DNA of 64,000 bases from Hyalella azteca (taxonomy: Eukaryota > Arthropoda > Malacostraca > Amphipoda > Hyalellidae): positions 1 through 64,000 of the forward strand of contig NW_025932501.1 in assembly GCF_000764305.2 (NCBI RefSeq), in the 5' to 3' direction. The notes beneath the pieces are model-generated. The model ran no database searches and had not been told where the DNA came from. It saw only the letters and a program-made list of their open reading frames with translations. Position numbers and translations under genes: made by a program. This document shows positions 12,551 through 22,860 of this stretch, in pieces (position 1 is the first letter of the stretch; each line of letters begins with the position of its first letter).

Positions 12551-12993
12551 TTGATTTTGCTTGTGGGGGTTATTAAAGAATGCTCGTTACCACAAAAAAG
12601 TGCATTCCTTACCAGCTCATTACTTTGCCTCTATGATACGGATAAATCATGTAATTCTTGCAGCTTCAATGCAATCTTTAAATGTTTTGTTTTAGTTTTC
12701 CATCGACAATCAATCACATTGGTTGCCCAGGGGCAAGGATCATTAAGTTCAATAATTCTGGGCATCGCCGAGTTTATTATTTTACAGCTATTATTATTAA
12801 GGTGATGGAAATGTGCTATTGGATGCTTTTTTGGCTTAATGCGCCTATTATTGTGAAGAAAAACTTATTTCATCTGCTTCACAAGGTTTCTATCGGCCGT
12901 TTGAATCGTACATGCAATGCGTTATTAATGGTAATATGTCATCATGCCGGTCGCTTGAGATGCCTATGCCAGCAGCAGTCGTTTGTTGTATGA
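12551..12993 (+). other. Overlapping plus-strand open frames, possible decayed coding sequence
   Basis: Two frames (12551-12805, 84 codons; 12682-12993, 103 codons) lie in different phases and overlap the start of the next frame at 12912. Consecutive frames on one strand could reflect a frameshifted old gene, but no domain is recognised and hydrophobic, Cys-rich composition is ordinary for AT-rich noncoding DNA. Confidence 0.2.
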
Positions 12994-13286
12994 AACTATA
13001 TAGGAAAGTATTCCGTTTCAGAAATCTTCAAGAATTTCTACCCATTGTAAAATACTGGGTGGATCACAGTTCATGTGAATTTGTCCATTTTTCAAGATTT
13101 ATCTCAAAACATGAAATACAAGAGCCAGAAGATTGCTCCATTAACAGCAAATTTCGATATATAGAAATTTATGGAAATCGTCATTCCTCTTCAATAATCA
13201 GTATAGTTTACGCAAGAAATGTTTTTAATTTTACACATGAAACCCTTAAAAAATTTCTTTCCTGCTTTAAACCATCGAGCAAATGA
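12912..13286 (+). CDS. Uncharacterised 124-residue open frame
   Basis: ATG-to-TGA frame with a basic, aromatic-rich C-terminal two thirds (many Phe, Tyr, Lys, Arg, Ser). No catalytic or zinc-binding pattern was found. It is in a third phase relative to the two frames just upstream, so if real the locus is either spliced or broken. A frame of this length is close to what chance gives once in a window of this size. Confidence 0.2.
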   Translation: MQCVINGNMSSCRSLEMPMPAAVVCCMKLYRKVFRFRNLQEFLPIVKYWVDHSSCEFVHFSRFISKHEIQEPEDCSINSKFRYIEIYGNRHSSSIISIVYARNVFNFTHETLKKFLSCFKPSSK

Positions 13287-13521
13287 GTGATTCAATGAAT
13301 CATCAGATTATGTTATATAATATCCGATCATATTACAGGAACATTGTATCAGACGGTATCATAATCAACTTCGACGGAATGATCACTTATCGACTTAGAA
13401 GAAACAATGAATCAAATTTAAACTAATTTTCGGTATTATCTTGGTGAGTGGGACTCCTTAGTCCATGCGCCTTAATGAACTAATTGGCTCCTCTGTTCTA
13501 ATTCTCAAACAAAGTTTTCAT

Positions 13522-14096
13522 TCAACCTGGGCTCAGAGTCGCTATAGTTCGGGCTTGGCCGCTCCAGCAGAAGCCTTTGGCAAGAGCCTGTTGAGGTGCG
13601 TTCGGCAAGGTAGCTGTCTTTTTACCCTGCTTTTTAGTTAGATTTTTACCCCATTTCCTCAGGTGACCTCTAACCTGCGCGTCTGCCGAGTGCCCAGTAA
13701 TTGGGGGCTTCGCTGCGCCTCGGGCAACCGCAAAATTAGGTGCTCGCAGCTCCGAGATACGCTCCGATGGACGGCGGACTGTCCGTCCACCGGCCATGCA
13801 ATGTGACCGCCATGTGGGACGGACTTGCAATGTGGCTGTCATGTTGTCTGGACGTGCAACATGACCATCATGCATGTGCTAAAAAGTATGCGCTGCGTAT
13901 TCTGAACGAGAGGTCCTTCATTGCGAGTAGGCGTGTTTGTCCACCGCCAGGCCTCCACACAGGCCATCGTCCACTTTTACTCTGGACCGAGTGCTGCTCG
14001 AGTTCAAACAGTGAAGGAAATAAACAGCGTTCATATTCTATTATGTTGCTCCGGTTAAGTAGTTTTCATCGGTTACATTCCATTGCAATTACCTAA
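13522..14096. other. GC-rich block with opposing open frames
   Basis: GC content rises sharply between about 13540 and 14000. The minus strand is open for 117 codons (13522-13875, Lys/Arg-rich middle) and the plus strand for 118 codons (13740-14096). Opposing openness reflects low stop density. A 29-bp tandem repeat lies inside. It may be an old retroelement piece or a CpG-rich regulatory island; no family is recognised. Confidence 0.35.
13797..13877 (+). repeat. 29-bp tandem repeat, three units
   Basis: Units begin TGCAATGTG, TGCAATGTG and TGCAACATG at 13797, 13826 and 13855, an exact 29-bp step, with internal CATG-flanked words. A short hairpin (TGGACGG...CCGTCCA) precedes it at about 13768-13789. 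Confidence 0.75.
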
Positions 14097-14618
14097 AAGC
14101 TCGGGAATGCCGCCGCAGACACAAAACGCTCGTTACAGACACTTATTTATCAGGGAAATTATCGTGCTTTGCACTGCAGTTTATTGGGAAATTAACAACT
14201 GCTGAAGCTCGTCATGCAAGCTCCATCCTCCGCCTGGCAAATTAATTCCATTAGTGTACATAAATTCAGGGGCTCGTTTACCACCTGAATGTTTCTGTCT
14301 CCTTAGTCAACTGCCGTTAGATTTTTAGTAACCTCAGATGTCTGTTAAATTCTGTTCCATCACGCCATAAATGTGGATCTCTCAGTAAACAATGCTGGTG
14401 AGACCGGAGAACGTCGGGCATCAACGAAGTTATGACGGCGACGGGAGAACTTTCACATTTCGGCATCCTGAATAATTATGCATGCATTGTTCTCATTTCA
14501 TCTATGAATCCTTCTCAGTAATTGTGATGAATAGCTTAAACTGGCAAATTGAACTGCCTTTTGTAGTTTGCAAATCCTACTGCCTGATTTGTAGAAAAAT
14601 TGATATCTCAGTTGATCA

Positions 14619-15120
14619 GGTATGACTGAAGTGTTATTCTTGAGAATTACTATGGTATGTCAGTGTTGCATGGCAGACTGAATTGTTGTTCCTAACTATT
14701 AATGAGATACCTGAGTTTTGAAGAGGTAAGTGAAGTGTTTCAAGTTTTTGAGACTCTTCAGTACTGAAGATTCGAGTAAAGTGTTACTGAAGAAACTTGA
14801 GTATTGAAGAGGTGAGCGAAGGTTGATTCCCGGGTATTACTGAGACACCAAAATGCTGAAGGGGTGAGTGGAGTGTTATTATCACGTATTACCGAGATAC
14901 TTCAGTATTGAAGAGGTGAGAGAAGTGTTATCCCAAAATTTTTGAGACATGAGTATTGAAGAGGTGAGAGAAGTGTTATCCCAAAATTCTTGAGACATGA
15001 GTGGTGAAGAGGTGAGTGAAGTGTTATCCCAAAATTCTTGAGACACCTGAGTGGTGAAGAGGTGAGTGAAGTGTTATCCCAAAATTCTTGAGACACCTCT
15101 TTCTTGCAGGGGTGAGTGAA
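14619..15120 (+). repeat. About 50-bp minisatellite with one splice-donor consensus per unit
   Basis: The best units are 14914-14961 and 14962-15009 (48 bp each), 15010-15059 (50 bp) and 15060-15110 (51 bp). They share AGGTGAG, AAGTGTTATCCC, AAAATTCTTGAGACA and TGAAG words. Degenerate units extend left to about 14619. Each unit holds a strong plus-strand 5' splice-donor sequence: AGGTAAGT at 14724, AGGTGAGC at 14810, GGTGAGT at 14863, AGGTGAGA at 14914 and 14962, AGGTGAGT at 15010 and 15060, GGTGAGT at 15111. The last unit also ends in an acceptor-like CTCTTTCTTGCAG (to 15109). Confidence 0.9.
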
Positions 15121-15671
15121 AAGTTATTTATCAGAAGCCCGAGATAAATGCCGTGGCCAGCATTCCTTGTCCCGTGCTCGCACTACCCTGCAATTACGTG
15201 GTCCGTACAACCGAAGCTGGAACATTTACGTCACAAGTTATTATGGGCCTCCATTTCGAAGAACACAACTTTCAGTCGCGGAAAAAGCGTCTTATTTATT
15301 ACTTGTAGTGTTACAGTGTAAAATCTTTCCGAAAAAATGAAACTATTATGTGTCATAATGTAAGGTTAAAGTTCGGTGATTTAAACCTAAAATATTCCAG
15401 GAAAACTCAACTTGAGTTCCATTTGCTTTGCTCGTAAAACGTGAGTCTATCTGTGGGACTTACTCTGTAAAGAAAGATATTTCGAATCCATAGTTTGTCT
15501 TATTTTTAATTGACATCGGCGTTGCGAGGGGAACTGCGGTTCGAACAGAAATAAGACATCATTATTTTCATGGACAGGGACTCATTAGCTTTCGATATCG
15601 CGAATAATATAAAAGTTTGAGCAAAAACTCCCTCTAATAATCTTGGCAGACACGAGGAGTTTTGGATCGAG
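15121..15671. other. Nothing recognisable
   Basis: AT-rich sequence after the minisatellite. One 74-codon plus frame (15116-15340) overlaps the array end and has no motif. Confidence 0.4.
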
Positions 15672-16094
15672 CTAACGGGAAAACGTCAGGTCTAATATTC
15701 GAAATAAAGCAAGCCTCATTAAACAATTCCCTCGCTTCATTTTTGATTCTATGACTTCGTCATGTGTTAAAAGGATTGCATTAATTTTAAAATTAATATA
15801 GCTGCTTATAAATATTCTATTGATAACTACCAGCGTATTCAGAACTAAATATTTCTGTTGACATAAAAATTCGATTGCTATATCACATGGGCCCGAATAT
15901 GCTCTTAAAGGATCATTTAATTTCAGTTGACTCAAATTTAAATCAGCTGATGAATTGCAATTCCCGTAAATGACGAGGATAATAATGTAATCTACTGCTA
16001 AATTATTGGTCACACTATGAAATAAAATTATTTTAGCACATATGNATCTCAGTTCTGAGAAGCGCGAAAATATACAAATTTTACTCAACTTCAA
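15672..16094 (-). other. 140-codon minus-strand open frame crossing an unresolved base
   Basis: The second longest frame of the window, hydrophobic and Ile/Leu/Asn-rich, with no recognised domain. It spans the single N at 16045, a probable contig join, so the first 17 residues may not belong with the rest. Chance origin is plausible in this AT-rich context. Confidence 0.15.
16045..16045. other. Single-N assembly join
   Basis: An isolated N between ...CACATATG and ATCTCAGTT.... Three other isolated N sites exist (34357, 46771, 48855), and all three of those lie at duplication or adapter boundaries, so this one is probably also a contig join rather than an ambiguous base. Confidence 0.7.
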
Positions 16095-16113
16095 GCAGGA
16101 ATTCTTAAACTCT

Positions 16114-16200
16114 GGTCAGCGTATCACTATCGCCCGAAATGAAATATCAGGCGGTACCCGAAAATTTTCTGGATATGACCGACTTTCAGTTAGCGTAATT
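16114..16200 (+). repeat. Interspersed repeat family R1, copy 1
   Basis: About 87 bp, shared with 18668-18760. Common blocks include GTCAGCGTATCACTA, CGAAATGAAAT, TCAGGCGG, CGAAAATTTTC, GGATAT and CAGTTAGCGT. No inverted termini or coding potential. Possibly a fragment of a longer SINE or MITE. Confidence 0.75.
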
Positions 16201-16700
16201 GTGCTCACATAGATGTTCACTGCCTTAATACATTAGATAACCTGACAATAATTTGTACCACGCCATCCACTTGCTCCGGTGACCCATCGTCAAATTCGAA
16301 TGGTAAATAAACTTATTTTGCCAAACATAAGCCCAATAATGAAAATAAAATACAGATAATACGCACCGAGTTCCGTGCGGTACACCACGACCATGTCCGA
16401 CGTCCAAGTGGTACTAGATTGCAAATGTTTTTGAACCTCTGACCCTGAGGGACAAAAATCTTAGAACTCATTCAGGTTGTTTGTCAGCAACAAATGTACG
16501 CCAAATCGTCAATCTGTTATAGAGAATTTATTTAGTCTTACGAGGACATCGAGTACCGAGTGAACAGTGAGTGTAGTTCGTACGGAGAAATATTCCGCCG
16601 AAAAACTACGTGGAAAATTATCAAGGCAAATGGAACTCTGGAATGATTGCAAGCTTCTGCTGGATGTTCATACCTGCTACCCCGGAGGCAAAATACACTC
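16201..16700. other. Nothing recognisable
   Basis: Intervening AT-rich DNA. The 76-codon plus frame at 16567-16797 runs into the MITE and is partly produced by it, so it is not treated as a gene. Confidence 0.4.
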
Positions 16701-16846
16701 GGGCCTATACTTTCAAAATTCGCTAAGTGAACGTAAGTACTTACGCTCTATTTTCTTGTCTATGATTGGTGGATTTTGCTTGAAAGGCCGTCAATGATTG
16801 GCTGATGAACTTCCAATCTCTTAACTTTTTTTGAAAGTATAGGCCC
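16701..16846 (+). mobile_element. 146-bp MITE-like element, copy 1
   Basis: It has perfect 18-bp terminal inverted repeats (GGGCCTATACTTTCAAAA and its complement) around a GATTGG/CAATCA-containing core, with AGTACTTAC and GCCGTCAATGATTGG words. Copies of exactly the same length occur at 22715-22860 (inverted), 36841-36986 (direct) and 47885-48030 (inverted). No target-site duplication is evident. If the flanking CA/TG is included the ends read CAGGG, reminiscent of hAT-type termini, but that assignment is only a suggestion. Confidence 0.85.
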
Positions 16847-18667
16847 TGGTCTTTCAAGAAAACATACTTAAGACAAGTGGCACTATGAATTGTGTGATAA
16901 TGACAACCAGATGTATTTATTCAATCAACGTTCTTTATCTCTTCCGGTTCATCTGTTACATTGCTGCTGCTTAAATGTGCTCGCATGTTCTCTTACGATA
17001 AAAATTTAAGCACATTCAAACGATACAAATATGAGGTCAGAAAAGTCAAATTAACTATAGAACAATTTTCATTCTGGCCTCGGACCGAAAATTTATTAAT
17101 TGAACCAGTGTTATAGAAGTGACCCGATTCAACAGAATCTCACTCCACGTAGAAGACCATCCTATTATCATTGTTTGTGTGGCATGAATTTCGACGATCT
17201 TGACTATTGTAAAAAGATTAGTTTTAATGGACCGTTGTCTACTATTGGAATTGATGTCATGGAACGAGCGAAGCTTGCGGGCTTGTAGCGATGCAGCGTA
17301 ATACAGAGTATCTCATTTGTGCTTCTTGGAAAGCAGATAGGTTTAGCCAAATGCAGCCATTATCTTTGAAGCAAAAACAAGCGTCTGAGGATTGTGTTCG
17401 TTTAAATTACCCGAGTTTAGGCTCGCTGATAATCCAACATCAAGGGATTTACGAGGCCAGCAGCGGTATTTAGGATACACTGTAAATGCTCGGGTAGGGT
17501 TGCGCTAACATCTTCTCAATCGGTCCTATCTTGTGCAGGGCTTCTGCTGCGATCCACTACACTATTGAAAACGATAGCCCGCATGTTGGTGGGCATTAAA
17601 CCCATCAGTGAAATTAACTTATAATTCAGATGGGAATTGTGCTGTTATGAAGTGATTGAATGCTGCCGATTAGACCAAAAATGTTGGGTGATCGTTTGTC
17701 GGCTATCAATTATAGTCTTTGTTTATCGTCTAATTTTTTGAAGGACTTAAATATCAGTTAGCGTCGGCAATTATTGCTAGCAATGTCCTTGAAAATGTGA
17801 TTTTTTTACCTTATTTGGAGCGCTCCAAATAATGTCTGCAAATTGCACAGTGAGCTGACTCCAGATCATGCTCATATTGAACGATGTCGCCTGAAATATT
17901 TTTGCGAAAATCTATGTATATTAATTATCTATTTTAAACAAGATGAAACCGTAAAGAATTTGGATCCATGGTATGAGTGCCAAATTATAACCGTACTTTA
18001 CATATCCAGAAATTTTCAGATTTCGCCGATCGAGTATGACGACCAAATGTAGGTTGGCTAGATTGGCCCCACTGTTTGTTTATGAAGTAGTTTATTGAGC
18101 ATTTCACGGTTCAGTGGCACTTTTAAAGCTTTTAAAGCGTCGTAATATTCTTCTAATATTTCTTCTGGGAAATCTCATCTTGTCAAGGCAGCTGACCGGG
18201 ATGAAGCTAATCACGAATTATATTCATGCAAGAGAAAAAAACGTTCACGCACTTGCTGCAGTAAATATTGCGTCAATCCTTAGACGAAAAATTTTAATCA
18301 AAGTCATAAGTCAATGATAATGCATATTAGCAAAATTCAGCCGCGCTTTTTACCAACACTTTACCCATTGTAGATAAGTTACCAGTAAAGATTATAAATA
18401 TGAGATTCCATAAAGTTTTCTATATAAAGGCGACAATATTGGGAGCTTGAGCAAATCTAAAAGACTTGTCATAAAAAATGTCCTCTCAAATAATTATCTT
18501 TATGTTTCTTATTAAATTATTTTATTTAAGCGTTTGAATACTATATTATTCTATTAAACTTGTTGTTTTTTCCAAATATGAAACAATAATTTATTTTGCA
18601 AGTTTGCAATTTTTTTTCGATTTGTGAATCAGCCTTCTCCGAGGAGGTTTGATTTGAAAAATCAAAA
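16847..18667 (+). other. ORF-rich plus-strand stretch, no gene recognised
   Basis: Frames of 60-69 codons follow each other on the plus strand at 17100-17288, 17291-17473, 17843-18052 and 18114-18317, in two phases. Their peptides look moderately protein-like but lack known motifs. A decayed retroelement or pseudogene is possible; nothing here identifies it. Confidence 0.25.
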
Positions 18668-18760
18668 GTCAGCGTATCACTAGCGCTCCGAAATGAAATT
18701 TCAGATTTCAGGCGGGATGCGAAAATTTTCGGGATATTATCTTCTTTTAGTTAGCGTTAA
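18668..18760 (+). repeat. Interspersed repeat family R1, copy 2
   Basis: Matches 16114-16200 through the same ordered blocks, with a few substitutions and a short duplication around TTTCAGATTTCAGG. Followed directly by a GATA-like simple run (18764-18790). Confidence 0.75.
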
Positions 18761-18811
18761 TGATTGATAGATAGGTAGATTGATAGATATTTTAGCGTTA
18801 ATGACAATATT

Positions 18812-18836
18812 AATGTCATTGGACGTCAATGACATT
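18812..18836. repeat. 10-bp-stem hairpin AATGTCATTG
   Basis: AATGTCATTG and CAATGACATT pair across a 5-nt loop (GACGT). An upstream AATGACA at about 18801 can pair with the same left arm, giving alternative folds. Confidence 0.65.
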
Positions 18837-21010
18837 TTAAATTTATTGTACGGCGTTTTGAATGAAAGTTATTTGTTGTAGAGTAAAATGAAGCTTACGC
18901 AGTACCTGAAATCGAGTTTAGGGAATAACACACGGACAAAAATTAGGTATTATATATACAATTTCGAACATTATCACTCAAAATTACACTGAATATCATT
19001 TAAATGACGCGGCTTATGGAGTGGTCTGTAAATCTGGAGACTCATTCTTGATGATGAGGGCTTCTGCTATGGCCAGTAGTGTAGTGGCGGGGCACCTCGA
19101 GACGATGCAGGTGCAAGCTTCCTAAATTTCAAAAACTTTTCCTTCGAAGCCTTCGTTCTACTTCATATAATGAACAATGTTTATTAAAAAATCTTACAAA
19201 TATAAACAAATATTTTTTAGAAACATTATTTCCCGAACTTTCAAATACATTATGTGTCCAAGAACAAAAGAAAAAAAGAAGTTGAAGTTGTTGAAGTTAA
19301 AATAAGCCACTGATCGCTAGCCCTCCACAAAACTAGCATTAAATTACAGCTCCTGCCTAAGTATGATTATAATTCATTTGACGACTATAAATGAAGTTGA
19401 CTAATGGAATTTTTAGTACATAGAAAGTTATTTTAAGCAACAAGTATATCAATATTGCGAAATATTTTACCTGATATTCCATTACGTTTGTTTCAAATTT
19501 CCTCGAAGAAATAGTCTACGCAGTATAGGCAAATTGACGTCCATATAAGCCGGCCCGTGATCGATGCTTCTTGTGATCTACGCGCGATCGAAATTGAAAA
19601 TCTAAGAAGTCCATTGTGAGTTTAAAGCTACCATCGACAAACTCATGAGCGAAGCAATGAATCACTAGAATTTCTTCGATTTATAAAGCGAGCCTGAAAC
19701 AGCCATTACAGTGATCTCGCGAAAATCAGGGAAGGCCGGACAGGAGCCCTTGGGTGGCCATCGGATATGCGAATTTATTTTGCCATAGGAAAGTTTTGTC
19801 TTGAAAGAAGACGAGAGTACTCCAAACCGATGTGAAAATTAAAATTCTATCTCGCATCGGGCTAATGAAAACCTTTTTCAACGTTAATTTTCACGAATTT
19901 CCAGCTTAGCAATTGACTTATCTAGGTACGACGAATTAATCTACTAGACGTCTTGTCATACCATTAATGGTGGTTAGCTTAAGGACGCGAGTTGCTTACT
20001 ATTTAACCATTCACACTTGACTGATTTCGTTTATGTAGATGGCCTCTAAAAACAACGCTCTTTTTTAAATTGGATAACACTGCAAATTTAAATTGCGATC
20101 AAATAGTTAATTGAGCTTCTTCGTTGATACTAACACAAATATCAACAATATCGCTTATGTTCAGACCTATGACACCGTAGCTCACTCTGAATCTTTCTCA
20201 CTCAACTGTTGAGACCCAGTTAAATTGCACCTGAAATAAAAGCAGAAAATCAACGCAGCTAGTGCGCTATTTCTAGCGTGTACTGCTGATCGAGGTAGGT
20301 AATCTCCATGCAACCATTACTCAGCGTTGTTGTCGGGAGCGAGCTAGTTAGAGAGGACAATTAGCACCCTGCGTGCCACTATAGTGACTTGCCTTTAGAT
20401 TTACTGAGCCCTACAGCAGCTTGGGAAGGATACTAAACTATAGCAATCTATTGACACTAAATACCTACTGAATAAAGATCAACTGCTATCTGATATAACG
20501 CCGCTCGTAATAATGGCCTCTTACAATGTGATGTGCACATTTAAGAATCTTACTAATTTCCGTCAGTTTCAGTACAATGGCCTCTGTAGTTGCACACTCC
20601 AAATCATTACATTATTTTTGGGTCGAGTTGGGTGATAATGAAGCTCACACTTGTTTTTAGATCTATAAACCAGTGCTTGCTAACAAAATTCTTAACTGAG
20701 TTACTGGGAAAACCTGTACGCGTAGAAACTTTCCGCATTTATATTGAAGTTGATATAGTACTGTATAGGAGAATAAAGTCTGGTAGTAAATTCTTAGACC
20801 GTTTATTACTTTTTGTCCGATTTTCACCATCCGGCCGACTTCTTTTTGATACGAAGTCACTTGTTCTGGAGTAAGAATTCTTTGACGTCACCGTCATTTT
20901 AGACGTAAAAGTAGAGTCAATTAGTTGCGATTGCATAATTTGTCAAATTTTAATGTAAGCCAGCCAAATTAATTATTAACCTAGAATTTCGAATCGAAGA
21001 AAAGGACGAC
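18837..21010. other. Nothing recognisable
   Basis: AT-rich DNA. Opposing frames of 65-94 codons around 20590-20936 have no motif. A consensus CRE octamer TGACGTCA at 20883-20890 is noted but has no supporting context. Confidence 0.4.
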
Positions 21011-21087
21011 AACATACCATGGTATGTTTTCAACATACCATACCATGGTATGTTGAACAAGCATTTGTACAACATACCATGCTATGC
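21011..21087. repeat. Cluster of AACATACCATGGTATG palindromes
   Basis: 21011-21028 is a perfect 18-bp palindrome (AACATACCATGGTATGTT). 21031-21040 and 21046-21055 form a perfect 10-bp stem from the same word with a 5-nt spacer. A third, imperfect copy starts at 21071. The cluster looks like repeated copying of one palindromic word. Confidence 0.85.
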
Positions 21088-21834
21088 ACGCTGAATTTGA
21101 ATTTTTACGAAATATTTTCTCGCTTAATGGATTTCCGGCAAGTTTGGTGCATACCCAAATCAAGAAATTCATGTCGAATCTATTAAGTGAGGTTGTTCCC
21201 GAGCACGATAGTAGGAACGTTATTTATTGTTTTTTCCTTACTTCGGCCCTGAGTCCGAAGCAATGTCAAGAGAATTAAAAAAAAGTCTTGTTCAATAGAT
21301 ACTTTCCAAACGTCAAACTTCATATTGTTCTCATAAACAGTTTCAAAATCGGTTCTTTCTTTAGATATAAAGATATGCTCCCTGTTCATATGCGATCGTC
21401 CTTGGTTTATCAATTTCGTTGTGCATGATGTGCATCTGCGTACGTCGGGGTGACGTCATGCAATCTTTATTCCAGGGTCGCTGAGCATAAGGGCAGGAGT
21501 TGTAGGACGTGACAGTTGCTATCGCGCCCCCCTCATTCGGCTGTGCGCACTCACGCCGAGCAGTGTGATGTCCCTGTTTCTGAGAGTGACTTTAGAGTGT
21601 TAGCTTCCACCTCCGGTACTTCAGATTTGCGTATTTTAGAATCATTAGACATTTTCAAGGCCCAGTTTAAATTTTTCTTAGGCCCAGTTTAAATTCTGCT
21701 GTTGTTAGCTCCTATCCCCTTGAAATTGTGAATAGGTAGGTTTTTATGCCCTATTACTTGTAAATTTAGGTTTTGATTGTGTTCTGTGCTTTCAATTGTA
21801 TTACCTTGTGACTTTCTATGTAAATTCTAGATTC
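21088..21834. other. No gene; possible 3' region of a retroelement
   Basis: Opposing frames of 64-76 codons at 21084-21413 show no domain. A CRE octamer TGACGTCA lies at 21451-21458. A near-perfect direct repeat AGGCCCAGTTTAAATT occurs at 21658 and 21680. The stretch leads into the hammerhead-like core at 21841, so its right part may be untranslated sequence of a Penelope-like element. That link is inferred. Confidence 0.25.
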
Positions 21835-21875
21835 TAAGAACTGACGATGGAGCTGGACTCCGAAACGTTCTCTAT
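21835..21875 (+). ncRNA. Hammerhead-ribozyme-like core of Penelope-element type
   Basis: CTGACGA (21841-21847) fits the conserved CUGANGA box. GGAG/CTCC (21849-21852 and 21858-21861) form stem II around a CTGGA loop. GAAAC (21862-21866) fits the second conserved box, followed by the ACGT-type minimal stem III reported for hammerheads of Penelope-like elements. A U at 21848 is bulged and stem I pairs poorly (about three pairs), so self-cleavage is doubtful. It is most likely a fossil terminus of a Penelope-like retroelement; chance resemblance remains possible. Confidence 0.35.
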
Positions 21876-22714
21876 AAAGATATGAATTTTTGTAGAATAT
21901 TCTTTGCTTTTAAATTTCTAGTTAACTTGCGATTTAAGCAAATAAGTGACATAAATTTTTAGGCATGCCTTTGGTTTTTAATCCTTGGCTAGAACAATAT
22001 AATTCATAGTTATTTGTTATAAAAAAATTTAGCAGGGTCTGAAATTTCTTCTTTATATAAAAAATTGTCATTTCACTTCCCTTGAACCCTAGTAAACTCA
22101 AGTTAAAACCCAAGTTAAACGGATGCAACAGCTTTAATATTTATTATGAACATGGCGCTGGCAAGACTTATTTATGGGGATAAGTAACCGTGCGAACTCG
22201 CCACGGCTGCCCGAACATTTCAGCTCATTTGAGCACCCACAACCCGGGCCCACAGATATTTATTTCATGGCCCATGTGAGTTAGGTTTCCTAATAATTTT
22301 ATTCTAATGTACCCGTGATAAGCTATTACATTCGAGAGAAGGAACCCCACGGTTGACAAGGTCTCTGATTGGGCGACATTGTCGGGCGCTGCGCGCTGCG
22401 ATGTCCGCTCAATGTTGTGTATTTGCGCCTCGACAATTATTTTGCAGCTTGGCGCTCGATTGAACGCCATGCAAAATTTCCTCACAATGTTTAATAAAGC
22501 AAGTATGGTGCTGGACCTCGTATTTAGTAGAATATAATTCATTGGATCCAGCTTCTATAAAGCCAACCTTATGGCAAATCTTTGTCGGTTAATCGACGGC
22601 CAATAAATGATCGGTGCTATCCCGTGCGGAACCAAGTTGGAACTCAAAGCAGAATGATTTAGCGGCGTTGCATTAGATTTTTTTATACGATCTTCCAACT
22701 TTCAGTATTGATCA
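21876..22714. other. Nothing recognisable
   Basis: AT-rich, apart from a GC-richer patch at about 22190-22470 that carries a motif-free 105-codon minus-strand frame (22225-22542). Confidence 0.35.
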
Positions 22715-22860
22715 GGGCCTATACCTTCAAAAAAAGTTAAGAGATCGTAAGTTCATCAGCCAATCATTGACGGCCTTTCAAGCAAAATCCACCGATCATA
22801 GAGAAGAAAATAAAGCGTAAGTAATTACGTTCACTTAGCAAGTTTTGAAAGTATCGCCCC
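22715..22860 (-). mobile_element. 146-bp MITE-like element, copy 2
   Basis: Reverse-complement copy of the element at 16701-16846, same length. Ends GGGCCTATACCTTCAAAA and TTTTGAAAGTATCGCCCC show a few substitutions in the inverted repeats. Flanks TCA on the left and TGA on the right do not form a convincing target-site duplication. Confidence 0.85.

Noticed and set aside
14902..15096. 64-codon minus-strand repetitive peptide
   Set aside because: It is the reverse reading of the ~50-bp minisatellite; regularity comes from the array and not from coding constraint.
16567..16797. 76-codon frame, similar to a frame at 47934-48128
   Set aside because: The shared peptide comes from the 146-bp MITE itself, so similarity reflects the repeat and not a gene family.
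20883..21458. Two perfect CRE octamers (20883-20890 and 21451-21458)
   Set aside because: Eight-base matches are expected by chance at about this frequency and no promoter context is visible.
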